NCBI GenBank assembly: GCA_902569975.1 | Contig: CACFWD010000009.1 | Coordinates: 1-37,203, forward strand | Source of the DNA: an uncultured Pelagibacteraceae bacterium | GTDB lineage: Bacteria > Pseudomonadota > Alphaproteobacteria > Pelagibacterales > Pelagibacteraceae | Length of the DNA stretch: 37,203 nt | Reading direction: 5' to 3' | Part shown: positions 24,621 to 33,084 of the stretch, piece after piece | How the letters are laid out: the number at the start of each line of letters is the position of its first letter | How positions within the stretch are numbered: position 1 is the first letter of the stretch | Position numbers and translations under genes: made by a program | Notes under the pieces: generated by a model | The model's input: only the letters and a program-made list of their open reading frames with translations | What the model was told of the DNA's origin: nothing | Database searches by the model: none

Positions 24621-25537
24621 AACATTATACAAATTTCAATATTAAAAAATTACACAGAGGATCAATTATTTTAATAGGTAATTTTGATGGTTTGCATTTG
24701 GGGCATCAAAAATTATTTCAATTAGCGCAATCATATAAGAAAAAATATAATTTAAAGATTGGTGTTGTAAATTTTGATCCAATGCCGAAAATGTTTTTTA
24801 ATAAAAAGTTAAAAAACTTTCGACTAACTAATATTGAACAAAAAATTAAATTACTTAGTTCTTTAAAAGTAGATTTTGTTATCACAAAAAAATTTGATAA
24901 AAAATTTTCAAAAACTAAAGCGCTGAACTTTGTTTCTCAAATTCTAAATAAAAAATTACGCTCCAAATTTATTTTTGTTAGCAATAATTTTAGATTTGGA
25001 AATAAAAGAGAAGGTGATGTTAATTTATTGAGAAAATATGAGAAATCATTTAATTATAAAGTTATTAAACCAGAGCCACTAATAAAAAGTAAAAAAATTG
25101 TATCTTCATCTTTAATAAGAATTCTTTTAGAAAAGGGTTTTTTAGAAAAAGCAAATAAACTATTGAACAGAAATTGGACGATACAAGGAGTTGTTAAAAA
25201 GGGAAGACAAGTGGGAAAAAAAATTGGTTTTCCAACTTGCAATATAGATATTAAAGATTATGTCCTAGCAAAACCAGGCGTCTATGCTGTCAAAGTTTCA
25301 AGCAAAAAAGGTAACAAATATCTTAATGGGATTGCTAATCTTGGATATAGACCAACATTTAATCAAAAAAAAATATTATTAGAAGTTCATTTATTTAATT
25401 TTTCTGGAAATCTTTATAATAAGCTTTTAACAGTAGAGTTTTTAAAGTTTATAAGAAAAGAAAAAAAATTTAAAAATGTAAATCAATTAACAGTTCAAAT
25501 AAAAAAAGATTTAAATATTGCAAAAAATACTAAATGA
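24614..25537 (+). CDS. ribF: Bifunctional riboflavin kinase / FAD synthetase
   Basis: A 307-aa RibF with two domains. The N-terminal FMN adenylyltransferase domain (about 1-180) has GNFDGLHLGHQKL, a cytidylyltransferase-type HxGH motif, NFDPMPKMFF and FRFGNKREGDV. The C-terminal riboflavin kinase domain (about 185-305) has GRQVGKKIGFPTCNI, KPGVYAVKV and the GYRPTFNQ segment. It converts riboflavin to FMN and then FAD using ATP in the cytoplasm. Length matches the bacterial family (about 305-315 aa). It overlaps the HAD gene (7 bp) and ileS (ATGA, 4 bp), so it is in one tight transcript. The ribF-ileS-lspA order is common in bacteria. Confidence 0.93.
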   Translation: MVKHYTNFNIKKLHRGSIILIGNFDGLHLGHQKLFQLAQSYKKKYNLKIGVVNFDPMPKMFFNKKLKNFRLTNIEQKIKLLSSLKVDFVITKKFDKKFSKTKALNFVSQILNKKLRSKFIFVSNNFRFGNKREGDVNLLRKYEKSFNYKVIKPEPLIKSKKIVSSSLIRILLEKGFLEKANKLLNRNWTIQGVVKKGRQVGKKIGFPTCNIDIKDYVLAKPGVYAVKVSSKKGNKYLNGIANLGYRPTFNQKKILLEVHLFNFSGNLYNKLLTVEFLKFIRKEKKFKNVNQLTVQIKKDLNIAKNTK

Positions 25538-28248
25538 CTAAATCACAAATAAATCTACCAAAAACAACTTTTTCAATGAAAGCCAACTTACCTACTCGAG
25601 AGCCAGAAATTCTTGAATATTGGAAAAAAATAAATCTTTACAAAGAGTTAAGAAATGAAAGTAAAGGACAAGAGAAATTTGTCCTACATGATGGACCTCC
25701 TTATGCGAATGGAAATATCCATATGGGGACAGCTCTTAATAAAATTCTCAAAGATATAATTGTAAAATTTCATCAAATGGACGGAAAAGACTCTATTTAT
25801 GTTCCGGGCTGGGATTGTCATGGCTTGCCTATTGAGTGGAAAATTGAGGAACAATATAAAAAAAACAAAAAAGACAAAAACGACGTTCCGATAGTTGAGT
25901 TTAGAAAAGAATGTAGAACATTTGCTGAGAAGTGGATTGAAATTCACAAAAACCAATTTAAGAGATTAGGCGTTGTAGGGGATTGGGAAAATTATTACTC
26001 TACTATGAGCTTTGGAGCAGAAGCACAGATAGTTAGAGAGCTTGGTAAATTTTTAAAAGAAGGAAGTCTGTACAGAGGCTTCAAACCAGTTTTATGGTCA
26101 ACAGTTGAGAAGACTGCGCTTGCAGATGCCGAGGTGGAATATCAGGATCATAAATCAGATACAATTTACACATCATTCAAAGTTAAATCATCTGATTTAA
26201 AAGATTTAGTTGGAAGTGAAATAGTTATTTGGACAACGACCCCATGGACGATACCAGCAAATAAAGCTTTAGCGTTTAATGAGTCTCTTGATTATGTCAT
26301 ATTGGATATAAAAGATGAAGGTGATTTTAAAAATAGAAAAATTGTGATAGCAAATGCTTTGATAGAGTCAGTTGTTAAAGAGTGTGAATTAAAAAATTAT
26401 AAAAAAATTCATATATTTAAAGGTAAAAAATTTAAAAACACCATTTGTAGTCATCCATTTTTAAATTTTGGTTATGATCATGATATACCAATGTTGGAAG
26501 CTAGATTTGTAACAACTGAGCAAGGAACTGGAATTGTTCACTGTGCACCAAGCCATGGACCTGATGATTTTAATTTATGTCTGAACAACAATATTAAAGC
26601 TATTGAAACTGTAGATGGAGATGGAAAATACACAAACAATGTTAAATTGTTTGAAGGAATTCATATTTTTAAAGCAAATCCTATTGTCATTGAAAAACTC
26701 AAAGAACAAAAAAATTTATTATTTAATGGTGAGCTAGTTCACTCTTATCCCCATTCATGGAGATCTAAGGCTCCACTTGTTCATAGAGCTACACCTCAGT
26801 GGTTTATTTCAATGGAAAGTCATAAATTAAGAGACAAAGCATTAAAAGCAATTGATGAAACTACTTTTTATCCAAACAAAGGTAAAGAAAGATTAAAATC
26901 AATGATTGAAACAAGACCTGATTGGTGTGTTTCAAGACAAAGAGTTTGGGGTGTACCACTCCCAATTTTTGTAAATAAAAAAACCAAGAAAATTTTAGTA
27001 GATGATGAAGTCATTGAAAATATAGCTTCAATTTATGAAAAAGAGGGATCCGATTGTTGGTTTTCTGATAATCCACAACGATTTTTAGGTGATAAATATG
27101 ATGCTAAGGAATATGAAAAGATGAGGGATATTGTAGAAGTTTGGTTTGATAGTGGATCTACACACTCATTTGTTTTAGAAAAAAGGGAGGATTTGAAATG
27201 GCCAGCTTCAATGTATTTAGAAGGGTCAGATCAACACAGAGGATGGTTTCATTCTTCGTTATTAGAATCTTGTGGAACAAGAGGTAGAGCTCCTTTTGAA
27301 ACTATTCTATCACATGGATTTGTAGTTGATGGTAAAGGCTTAAAAATGTCAAAATCATTAGGCAATGTAATTGCCCCTGAAGATATATTGAAAAAATACG
27401 GCGCAGATATCTTAAGAATTTGGGTAGCTTCATCAAATTATGCTGAAGATTTAAGAATAGATTTTTCAATATTAGATCAACACGCTGAATCTTATAGAAA
27501 AATAAGAAATACTTTTAGATATTTGTTAGGAAATATCAATGACAATTATGAGGAAGTTGATTTAACAAAGATTAATTTAAATGACCTTCCTGAACTTGAG
27601 CAGTTTATGCTTAATAAAATTTATTTGATAAACGAGAATTTTAGAAAAAATTTTAAAGATTATGATTTTCATAATCTCTATAAGGAATTATTGAATTTTT
27701 GTACGGTTGATCTTTCAGCATTTTATTTTGATATTAGAAAAGATTGTTTGTATTGCGATCCTAAAGAATCGAAGAAAAGACAATCAACAATATTAATATT
27801 AAAAGTTATTTTAAATTCGTTATTAAGATGGTTTGCACCAATTTTATCTTTTACAACTGAGGAAATTCATAGAATTATAGGAAGTAAAAAAAGTATTCAT
27901 TTAGAAAAATTTATTAATTTTCCTGAAAGTTTTAAAAATGATAATTTAAACGCTAAATGGCTTGATTTAATTAAAATAAGAGACGAATGTAATCTAAGTA
28001 TTGAGGAAAAAAGAGCTAAAAAAATAATTGGATCAAGTCTAGAGGCATCAATAATAATTAAATTAGATGAGGAAAGATTTAAAGTTTTCAGTGATATTGA
28101 TTTTGCTGAGTTATGTATTACTTCAAATGCGCAACTAGAAAAAAATAAAGATAAAAAAATTTTTGTAGAAACTTTAAAAGCAGATGGAACTAAATGTCCA
28201 GTGTGTTGGAAAATTAGTACTAAACCTTGTTCGAGACATCAAATATAA
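25534..28248 (+). CDS. ileS: Isoleucyl-tRNA synthetase
   Basis: A 904-aa class Ia synthetase. The HIGH motif is HMGT at 63-66 inside DGPPYANGNIHMGTAL. The CP1 editing domain follows (WTTTPWTIPANKAL and GTGIVHCAPSHGPDDF). KMSKS is at 604-608, after DGKGL. The C-terminal zinc-binding segment has CPVCWKIS and a final CSRH. It attaches isoleucine to tRNA-Ile and hydrolyses mischarged valine. It is slightly shorter than E. coli IleS (938 aa). The start overlaps the ribF stop by 4 bp and lspA follows after 4 bp. No T-box or leader control is possible in this packed setting. Confidence 0.97.
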   Translation: MTKSQINLPKTTFSMKANLPTREPEILEYWKKINLYKELRNESKGQEKFVLHDGPPYANGNIHMGTALNKILKDIIVKFHQMDGKDSIYVPGWDCHGLPIEWKIEEQYKKNKKDKNDVPIVEFRKECRTFAEKWIEIHKNQFKRLGVVGDWENYYSTMSFGAEAQIVRELGKFLKEGSLYRGFKPVLWSTVEKTALADAEVEYQDHKSDTIYTSFKVKSSDLKDLVGSEIVIWTTTPWTIPANKALAFNESLDYVILDIKDEGDFKNRKIVIANALIESVVKECELKNYKKIHIFKGKKFKNTICSHPFLNFGYDHDIPMLEARFVTTEQGTGIVHCAPSHGPDDFNLCLNNNIKAIETVDGDGKYTNNVKLFEGIHIFKANPIVIEKLKEQKNLLFNGELVHSYPHSWRSKAPLVHRATPQWFISMESHKLRDKALKAIDETTFYPNKGKERLKSMIETRPDWCVSRQRVWGVPLPIFVNKKTKKILVDDEVIENIASIYEKEGSDCWFSDNPQRFLGDKYDAKEYEKMRDIVEVWFDSGSTHSFVLEKREDLKWPASMYLEGSDQHRGWFHSSLLESCGTRGRAPFETILSHGFVVDGKGLKMSKSLGNVIAPEDILKKYGADILRIWVASSNYAEDLRIDFSILDQHAESYRKIRNTFRYLLGNINDNYEEVDLTKINLNDLPELEQFMLNKIYLINENFRKNFKDYDFHNLYKELLNFCTVDLSAFYFDIRKDCLYCDPKESKKRQSTILILKVILNSLLRWFAPILSFTTEEIHRIIGSKKSIHLEKFINFPESFKNDNLNAKWLDLIKIRDECNLSIEEKRAKKIIGSSLEASIIIKLDEERFKVFSDIDFAELCITSNAQLEKNKDKKIFVETLKADGTKCPVCWKISTKPCSRHQI

Positions 28249-28252
28249 ATAA

Positions 28253-28723
28253 ATGCTAAAAAAAAATATCTCTGTATTTTATATAGCATTTATAACTTTC
28301 ATACTTGATAGATTGAGTAAGTTATATATTTTAAAATTAACTGATCTTGAAAATCAAACGAATATTTTTATCACATCTTTTCTTGATTTAAATTTAGTTT
28401 TTAATAAAGGAATTGCTTTCGGATTATTAGCATTTGATAAAGCGCTTAGTTATAATATCGTAACACTAATTATAATATTAATTACTCTGGTAATTTTAGT
28501 AATGGCTGTAAAATCAACTGGACTTGAGAAATTAGGTTTTTCCTTAATTTTAGGTGGATCATCAGGGAATATTTTTGATAGGTTGTATTATGGAGCTGTT
28601 GTTGATTTTATAGATGTAAATATAAATAATATTCATTGGTTTATATTTAATTTTGCAGATATATTTATAAGTATAGGAGTTATAATACTTATAGTAATTG
28701 AAATTTTTAAAAAAAAAACATGA
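28253..28723 (+). CDS. lspA: Lipoprotein signal peptidase (SPase II)
   Basis: A 156-aa polytopic inner-membrane aspartyl peptidase with four hydrophobic segments. Conserved parts are FILDRLSK near the start, LVFNKGIAFGL, GGSSGNIFDRLYYGAVVDFID and FNFADIFISIGV. The catalytic aspartates are in DF(I)D after GAVV and in the FNFAD motif. It removes signal peptides from diacylglyceryl-prolipoproteins. It sits 4 bp after ileS and overlaps the next gene, a lipoprotein, by 4 bp. That puts the peptidase next to one of its likely substrates. Confidence 0.95.
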   Translation: MLKKNISVFYIAFITFILDRLSKLYILKLTDLENQTNIFITSFLDLNLVFNKGIAFGLLAFDKALSYNIVTLIIILITLVILVMAVKSTGLEKLGFSLILGGSSGNIFDRLYYGAVVDFIDVNINNIHWFIFNFADIFISIGVIILIVIEIFKKKT

Positions 28724-29022
28724 AAAGACTAATTATTTATTTTTTATTTTTAAATTTATTGACGGCTTGTGAGTCAGCAAGAGAAGGTTTTACACTTAAA
28801 AAAAAAGATAATTCAGATGAGTTTTTAGTTGAAAAGAAAAACCCACTAGTAATGCCTCCAAATTATGGAGATTTACCTGAGCCAAAAGATTTTGGCTCCG
28901 AAGTGACAAATAAAAATGATGAAGTGTTTGAAAAAATAATTAAAAGTTCAAAAAATAATGATAATAAAGTTGATAAGAAAAAAACAAGTATAGAACAATC
29001 AGTAATTGATAAAATTAAGTAG
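28720..29022 (+). CDS. DUF3035/BamF-like lipoprotein
   Basis: A 100-aa lipoprotein with a short signal peptide and the lipobox LTAC (acyl Cys at about 17). The mature protein is highly charged, with EKKNPLVMPPNYGDLPEPK, the NPL--PP-fgDLP-P motif of the DUF3035 family. DUF3035 includes BamF, an alphaproteobacterial subunit linked to the outer-membrane beta-barrel assembly complex in Caulobacter. The C-terminal half is Lys/Asp/Asn-rich and probably disordered. It overlaps lspA by an ATGA. The ileS/lspA/DUF3035 arrangement is common in alphaproteobacteria. A direct BAM role in this organism is inference. Confidence 0.82.
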   Translation: MKRLIIYFLFLNLLTACESAREGFTLKKKDNSDEFLVEKKNPLVMPPNYGDLPEPKDFGSEVTNKNDEVFEKIIKSSKNNDNKVDKKKTSIEQSVIDKIK

Positions 29023-29027
29023 TTCTA

Positions 29028-30194
29028 ATGTTAAAAAAATCGATTTTATTTAAAAATTTCCAAAAAAGTTTTTTTATCAAAAACGATAAAAAAAAAATTT
29101 CAAAAATTTTAAATGAGATTTTAAATCAAAATAGTGAAATAATTAAATCATTAGGTCATGATTACAAGAATTCTTTTAAAAAAAAACAACTATCAATTAT
29201 AAAAAAAAAATTTTTTAATTTAAGAATTATTGGTATGGGTGGCTCGATTCTTGGAGCGCAAGCAATATATGATTTTTTAAAACACAAAATAAAAAAAAAT
29301 TTTACTTTCGTTAACAATTTACAAAATAAAAAAAATAATGAAAAAAAAAATTTTATGAATTTAGTCATTTCAAAATCAGGTAATACTATTGAGACACTTG
29401 TAAATTCAAATATTTTAATAAAGAAAAATAATCAAAATATATTTATTACTGAAAATAAGAAAAGTTATCTTAAAACTTTAGCGGAAAAAATGAAATCAGA
29501 GATTGTTCATCATAACAATTTTATAGGTGGAAGATACTCAGTTTTATCTGAAGTTGGTATGCTCCCAGCTGAATTGATGGACTTAAATGTGAATCACTTT
29601 AAGCAATTAAATTCTATAATAAAAAACAAATATTTTTTTAATGCCTTAATTAATAACGTCGCGTCAACATTTTTTTTAATTAAAAAGAAAAGATTTAATT
29701 CGATAATAATAAATTATGACGAAAGATCTGATAATTTATTTAATTGGTACCAACAATTAATTGCAGAAAGCCTTGGCAAGAAAAAAAAAGGTTTATTGCC
29801 GGTATTATCTTCAATGCCGAAAGATAATCATAGTGTAATGCAACTCTATCTAGATGGACCACAAAATAATTTTTTTACATTTTTTTATGTTCATGATAAT
29901 AAAAAAGAAAAGATTAGAAATAAATCAATACTTTCCTCACATAAGTTTTTAAGAAATAAAAGGGTCTCAGATATTATTCATGCTCAAAAAAAAGCTACTG
30001 AAAATATATTTATGAAGAAAAATATTCCCTTTCGAAGTTTTGAAATTTTGCAAAGAAATGAAAAAACTTTAGGAAAATTGTTTTGTTTTTTCATCTTAGA
30101 AACTATTTTACTTGGGAGATTATTAGGTGTGAATCCATTTGATCAACCTGCTGTTGAGTTAATTAAAAAAGAAACAAGGAAAATATTAATTTAA
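29028..30194 (+). CDS. pgi: Glucose-6-phosphate isomerase, short form
   Basis: A 388-aa protein with the sugar-isomerase (SIS) signatures of Pgi. IIGMGGSILGAQAI starts the first SIS domain (about 65-78), followed by ISKSGNTIETL and GGRYSVLSEVG. The NHSVMQLYLDGPQ segment carries a catalytic His, and NPFDQPAVELIKKETRKIL the C-terminal active-site Lys region. It interconverts glucose-6-phosphate and fructose-6-phosphate. It is markedly shorter than typical Pgi (450-550 aa), lacking N-terminal helices and loops, yet all active-site segments remain, so it is probably functional. Lys/Asn richness is extreme and the DNA has many A-runs. It follows the BamF-like gene by 5 bp and overlaps convergent rsmD by 9 bp. 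Confidence 0.88.
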   Translation: MLKKSILFKNFQKSFFIKNDKKKISKILNEILNQNSEIIKSLGHDYKNSFKKKQLSIIKKKFFNLRIIGMGGSILGAQAIYDFLKHKIKKNFTFVNNLQNKKNNEKKNFMNLVISKSGNTIETLVNSNILIKKNNQNIFITENKKSYLKTLAEKMKSEIVHHNNFIGGRYSVLSEVGMLPAELMDLNVNHFKQLNSIIKNKYFFNALINNVASTFFLIKKKRFNSIIINYDERSDNLFNWYQQLIAESLGKKKKGLLPVLSSMPKDNHSVMQLYLDGPQNNFFTFFYVHDNKKEKIRNKSILSSHKFLRNKRVSDIIHAQKKATENIFMKKNIPFRSFEILQRNEKTLGKLFCFFILETILLGRLLGVNPFDQPAVELIKKETRKILI

Positions 30195-30752
30195 ATTAGA
30201 TAAAAATAAAATTTTTGATATTCCATAAACTTTTTTCTCAACTAAATTGTAACTTGAAGGAATTGTATCCATTTCACTTTTATGCCTATGTAAAATAACA
30301 ATTCCATTTTTATCTAATATCTTAATATCATTTATCTCAATTAATAAATCTACTAAATTTTTATCTTTATAAGGTGGATCTAAAAAAATAATATCAAACT
30401 TATAATTCAATTTTGAAAACACGTTATCACCATAAATATTTTTTTCGATTATTTCATAATTTTCAATTGTCTTAAGATTTATTAAGTTTTTTTTGAGAAG
30501 ATGTAAAACTCCCAAATAATTCTCAATAAAAATCACTTTTTTTGCTCCCCTAGATAAACACTCAATCCCAAATGAACCAACTCCAGAAAATAAATCTAAA
30601 ACAAATGAATTAGAAAAGTTAATTTTAAATTTATTTGAATGTTTAATGATGTTAAAAATTGACTCTTTGGTAAGATCTTTTAATGGTCTGGTTTTTTTGT
30701 CATTTGGGGGTAAAATTTTTTTACCTTTAAAAGATCCTGAAATGATCCTCAT
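30186..30752 (-). CDS. rsmD: 16S rRNA (guanine(966)-N(2))-methyltransferase
   Basis: A 188-aa methyltransferase. It starts MRIISGSFKGKKI and has TRPLKDLTKESIFNII, the SAM-binding VLDLFSGVGSFGIECLSRGA (about residues 49-68) and the catalytic FLDPPYKD, a DPPY motif for N-methylation. RsmD methylates G966 of 16S rRNA during small-subunit assembly. Length agrees with the family (about 180-200 aa). It is read after purD on the minus strand, where a TAATG overlap of one base suggests coupled translation. The convergent pgi overlaps by 9 bp. Confidence 0.93.
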   Translation of the reverse strand: MRIISGSFKGKKILPPNDKKTRPLKDLTKESIFNIIKHSNKFKINFSNSFVLDLFSGVGSFGIECLSRGAKKVIFIENYLGVLHLLKKNLINLKTIENYEIIEKNIYGDNVFSKLNYKFDIIFLDPPYKDKNLVDLLIEINDIKILDKNGIVILHRHKSEMDTIPSSYNLVEKKVYGISKILFLSNLN

Positions 30753-32011
30753 TATTGAATAACCTTATAACCAATATCTTTTCTATAAAAACCATTATCC
30801 CAATTAATTTCATTCAAAAGCTTTATAGAATTTTCTCTTGCTGATTTAAAATCATAAGATCTTGTAACAATATTCAAAACTCTTCCACCATTTGATACAA
30901 TTTTATTATCGGTAATTTTTGTTCCAGCATGAAAAATATATTGATTTTTTTTTAAATCTATTTTTTTTAAGTCAATTTCAATATTTTTTTTATAAGCATC
31001 TGGATAACCTTTTGAACATAATACTACACAAAGAGACTTATCTTCATGCCATTCGATATCTAACTTTTGAAGTTTTTTTTCTATACATGAATTTATTATA
31101 ATTGAAAAATCAGTTTTTAATTTTGGTAATAAAGTTTGACACTCTGGATCACCCATCCTCACGTTATATTCAATTAAAAATGGATCTCCATTAACAATCA
31201 TCAATCCCGCATATAGAAAACCTTTATATTCACAATTAAGATTTTTTAAGCCTTCAAGAGTAGGTTTAATAATATTGTTTATTATTTTTTGGGTTAATTC
31301 ATCAGATTCTAATCTTGATGGTGAATATGCTCCCATGCCACCAGTATTTTTACCTTTATCTCCTTCAAAAACTCTTTTGTGATCTTGTGCTGTTCCAAAA
31401 ATTTTAAAACATGTACCATCAGAAATAATAAAAAAACTCATTTCCTCTCCATTCAAAAATTCTTCAATTAGTAAATTTTCTGCTTTACCGAATTTTCCAT
31501 TAAATATTTCATCTACTGCTTTTGATGCATCTGAGTAATTTTCAGAAATATATACTCCTTTACCAGCAGCTAAACCGTCAGCTTTGATCACAATTGGAAA
31601 ACTACATTTTTGAAGAAATGAGGAAGCTGATTTACTATTTAAAAAAATTCCAAATTTTGCAGTTGGAATTTGATATTTTTCGCAAAGTTTTTTTGTAAAT
31701 ATTTTTGAACCTTCAAGCTGAGATGCAACTTTATTAGGACCAAAAACTTTAATATTAAATTTTTCTAAATAATCAACAATTCCATCTACTAACGGTTTTT
31801 CTGGACCAATTATAACAAAATCTATTTGATTTTTTAAAATAAAATCTTTTAGTTTTTTAAAGTCATTTAAATCTATATCTATATTCGTTGCAATTGAGGC
31901 TGTTCCAGCATTTCCTGGAAAACAGAAGACTTCTTTTATTTTGTTTGAATTTTTTAATGAGAAACATATAGCATGTTCGCGACCACCACTTCCTATTACT
32001 CCAACTTTCAT
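30752..32011 (-). CDS. purD: Phosphoribosylamine-glycine ligase (GAR synthetase)
   Basis: A 419-aa ATP-grasp enzyme. It starts MKVGVIGSGGREHAICFSLK. It has PEKPLVDGIVDYL, VIKADGLAAGKGV (ATP binding), the family signature GDKGKNTGGMGAYSP and the NVRMGDPECQ metal-site segment. It joins 5-phosphoribosylamine with glycine in step two of purine synthesis. Length matches the family (about 420-430 aa). It is transcribed ahead of rsmD. Upstream is a 21-bp gap to the divergent DUF2093 gene, so both promoters must be very compact or overlapping. SAR11-type cells are known for unusual glycine requirements, but nothing here tests that. Confidence 0.95.
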   Translation of the reverse strand: MKVGVIGSGGREHAICFSLKNSNKIKEVFCFPGNAGTASIATNIDIDLNDFKKLKDFILKNQIDFVIIGPEKPLVDGIVDYLEKFNIKVFGPNKVASQLEGSKIFTKKLCEKYQIPTAKFGIFLNSKSASSFLQKCSFPIVIKADGLAAGKGVYISENYSDASKAVDEIFNGKFGKAENLLIEEFLNGEEMSFFIISDGTCFKIFGTAQDHKRVFEGDKGKNTGGMGAYSPSRLESDELTQKIINNIIKPTLEGLKNLNCEYKGFLYAGLMIVNGDPFLIEYNVRMGDPECQTLLPKLKTDFSIIINSCIEKKLQKLDIEWHEDKSLCVVLCSKGYPDAYKKNIEIDLKKIDLKKNQYIFHAGTKITDNKIVSNGGRVLNIVTRSYDFKSARENSIKLLNEINWDNGFYRKDIGYKVIQ

Positions 32012-32032
32012 ATAATAGTATATAAACTAAAA

Positions 32033-32221
32033 ATGTTAAAAAAATTAGCAAAAATAAAATATTTGCCTAATAATTTTGAGGTTATTCAAGATGGAGATCA
32101 TGTAATCTGCTCAATCTCTGGAAAGAAAATTCCTTTAGAAAATTTAACCTACTGGAATGTTGAAAAACAAGAGGCTTATTTTTCTTATATTGAAGCTAGT
32201 ATTAAAAGAGAAAATAATTAA
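32033..32221 (+). CDS. DUF2093 family protein
   Basis: A 62-aa protein starting MLKKLAKIKYLPNNFEVIQD. It has the family core GDHVICSISGKKIPLENLTYWNVEKQEAYFS, seen here as GDHVICSISGKKIPL and YWNVEKQEAY. DUF2093 is a small alphaproteobacterial family of unknown role; the C-x-x-(S/T)G-IPL--L-YW pattern looks like half of a zinc-ribbon-like fold, though only one cysteine is present. I used the ATG at 32033 because the longer frame from 31973 runs into purD and adds non-family residues. It sits divergent from purD and ends 1 bp from the lpxL stop. Confidence 0.85.
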   Translation: MLKKLAKIKYLPNNFEVIQDGDHVICSISGKKIPLENLTYWNVEKQEAYFSYIEASIKRENN

Positions 32222-32222
32222 G

Positions 32223-33083
32223 TTATTTCCATCTATTATGAGACCAAATCCATTGATGAGGATTTTTAAGTATCATACTTTCTAACAGTTGATTTAGTTT
32301 TAAAGTTATACTTTCTATAGTTTGATCATCTTCAAAACCCATTGGCTCCATGATCTCTAAAATAAAATTTTCACTATTTTTACGCTCGATATATATAGGT
32401 ACAACTTTACAATTAAATTTTCTTATAAATTGTGCAGGTATAGTAGTTGTTAAGGCCTCCATATTAAATAATGGTGATCTTATACCTTGAGTAACTCTTT
32501 GATCTATCATTAAAGCTACTGAAGTTCCTGATTTAAAATGTTTAAAAATTTCTTTGGTTCCTGAAATTCCTTTTTTTATTTGTTTACGACAAATATATTT
32601 TTTTCTAATATTTTCCATTAAAGGATTTAAGAAATAATTATTAAGTGGTCTATAAACTGCAGCAAGATCAACATTTGATTTTTCTATATGCATTGCCATT
32701 AATTCAAAATTATCAAAATGACCGGATATAAATATTACCGGTTCTTTTGATGATTTGATTTTTTCTAAAATTTCCTGACCTTTTACCTCTAAAAATTTTT
32801 CTGTCTCAATTTTTCTAAAGTTTTTTATAAACATATACTCAGCTAAAATTTTGCCATAGCTTTTCCACATATTTTTACTGATATTATCTTTGAATTTTTT
32901 GTCAGAATTAGAAAATGCATAAGAAATATTTTTTTCAATAATTTTTTTTGATCTAAAAAAAGGTCCAATTATTGATAACAATTTACTAGCTAAAGATCTT
33001 GAAAATTTCAATCCTATAATTTTAAAAATAAAAAATAAAAAAATGATAAATAAAAATTGTAAAAAATATTTTATAAGTTTCAT
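32223..33083 (-). CDS. lpxL: Lipid A late acyltransferase (LpxL/HtrB-like)
   Basis: A 286-aa inner-membrane acyltransferase with one N-terminal helix (about 5-24). The HX4E catalytic box is GHFDNFE (His122, Glu127), followed by AVYRPLNN, a substrate-binding segment, then VALMIDQRVTQG and TTIPAQFIRKF. HPQWIWSHNRWK closes the protein, as in LpxL/LpxM. It adds a secondary acyl chain to Kdo-lipid A or a related precursor. It is the last gene of the ubiA-msbA-waaA-lpxK-lpxL operon and follows lpxK after 1 bp. Which acyl chain it transfers cannot be told from sequence. Confidence 0.88.
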   Translation of the reverse strand: MKLIKYFLQFLFIIFLFFIFKIIGLKFSRSLASKLLSIIGPFFRSKKIIEKNISYAFSNSDKKFKDNISKNMWKSYGKILAEYMFIKNFRKIETEKFLEVKGQEILEKIKSSKEPVIFISGHFDNFELMAMHIEKSNVDLAAVYRPLNNYFLNPLMENIRKKYICRKQIKKGISGTKEIFKHFKSGTSVALMIDQRVTQGIRSPLFNMEALTTTIPAQFIRKFNCKVVPIYIERKNSENFILEIMEPMGFEDDQTIESITLKLNQLLESMILKNPHQWIWSHNRWK

Positions 33084-33084
33084 T

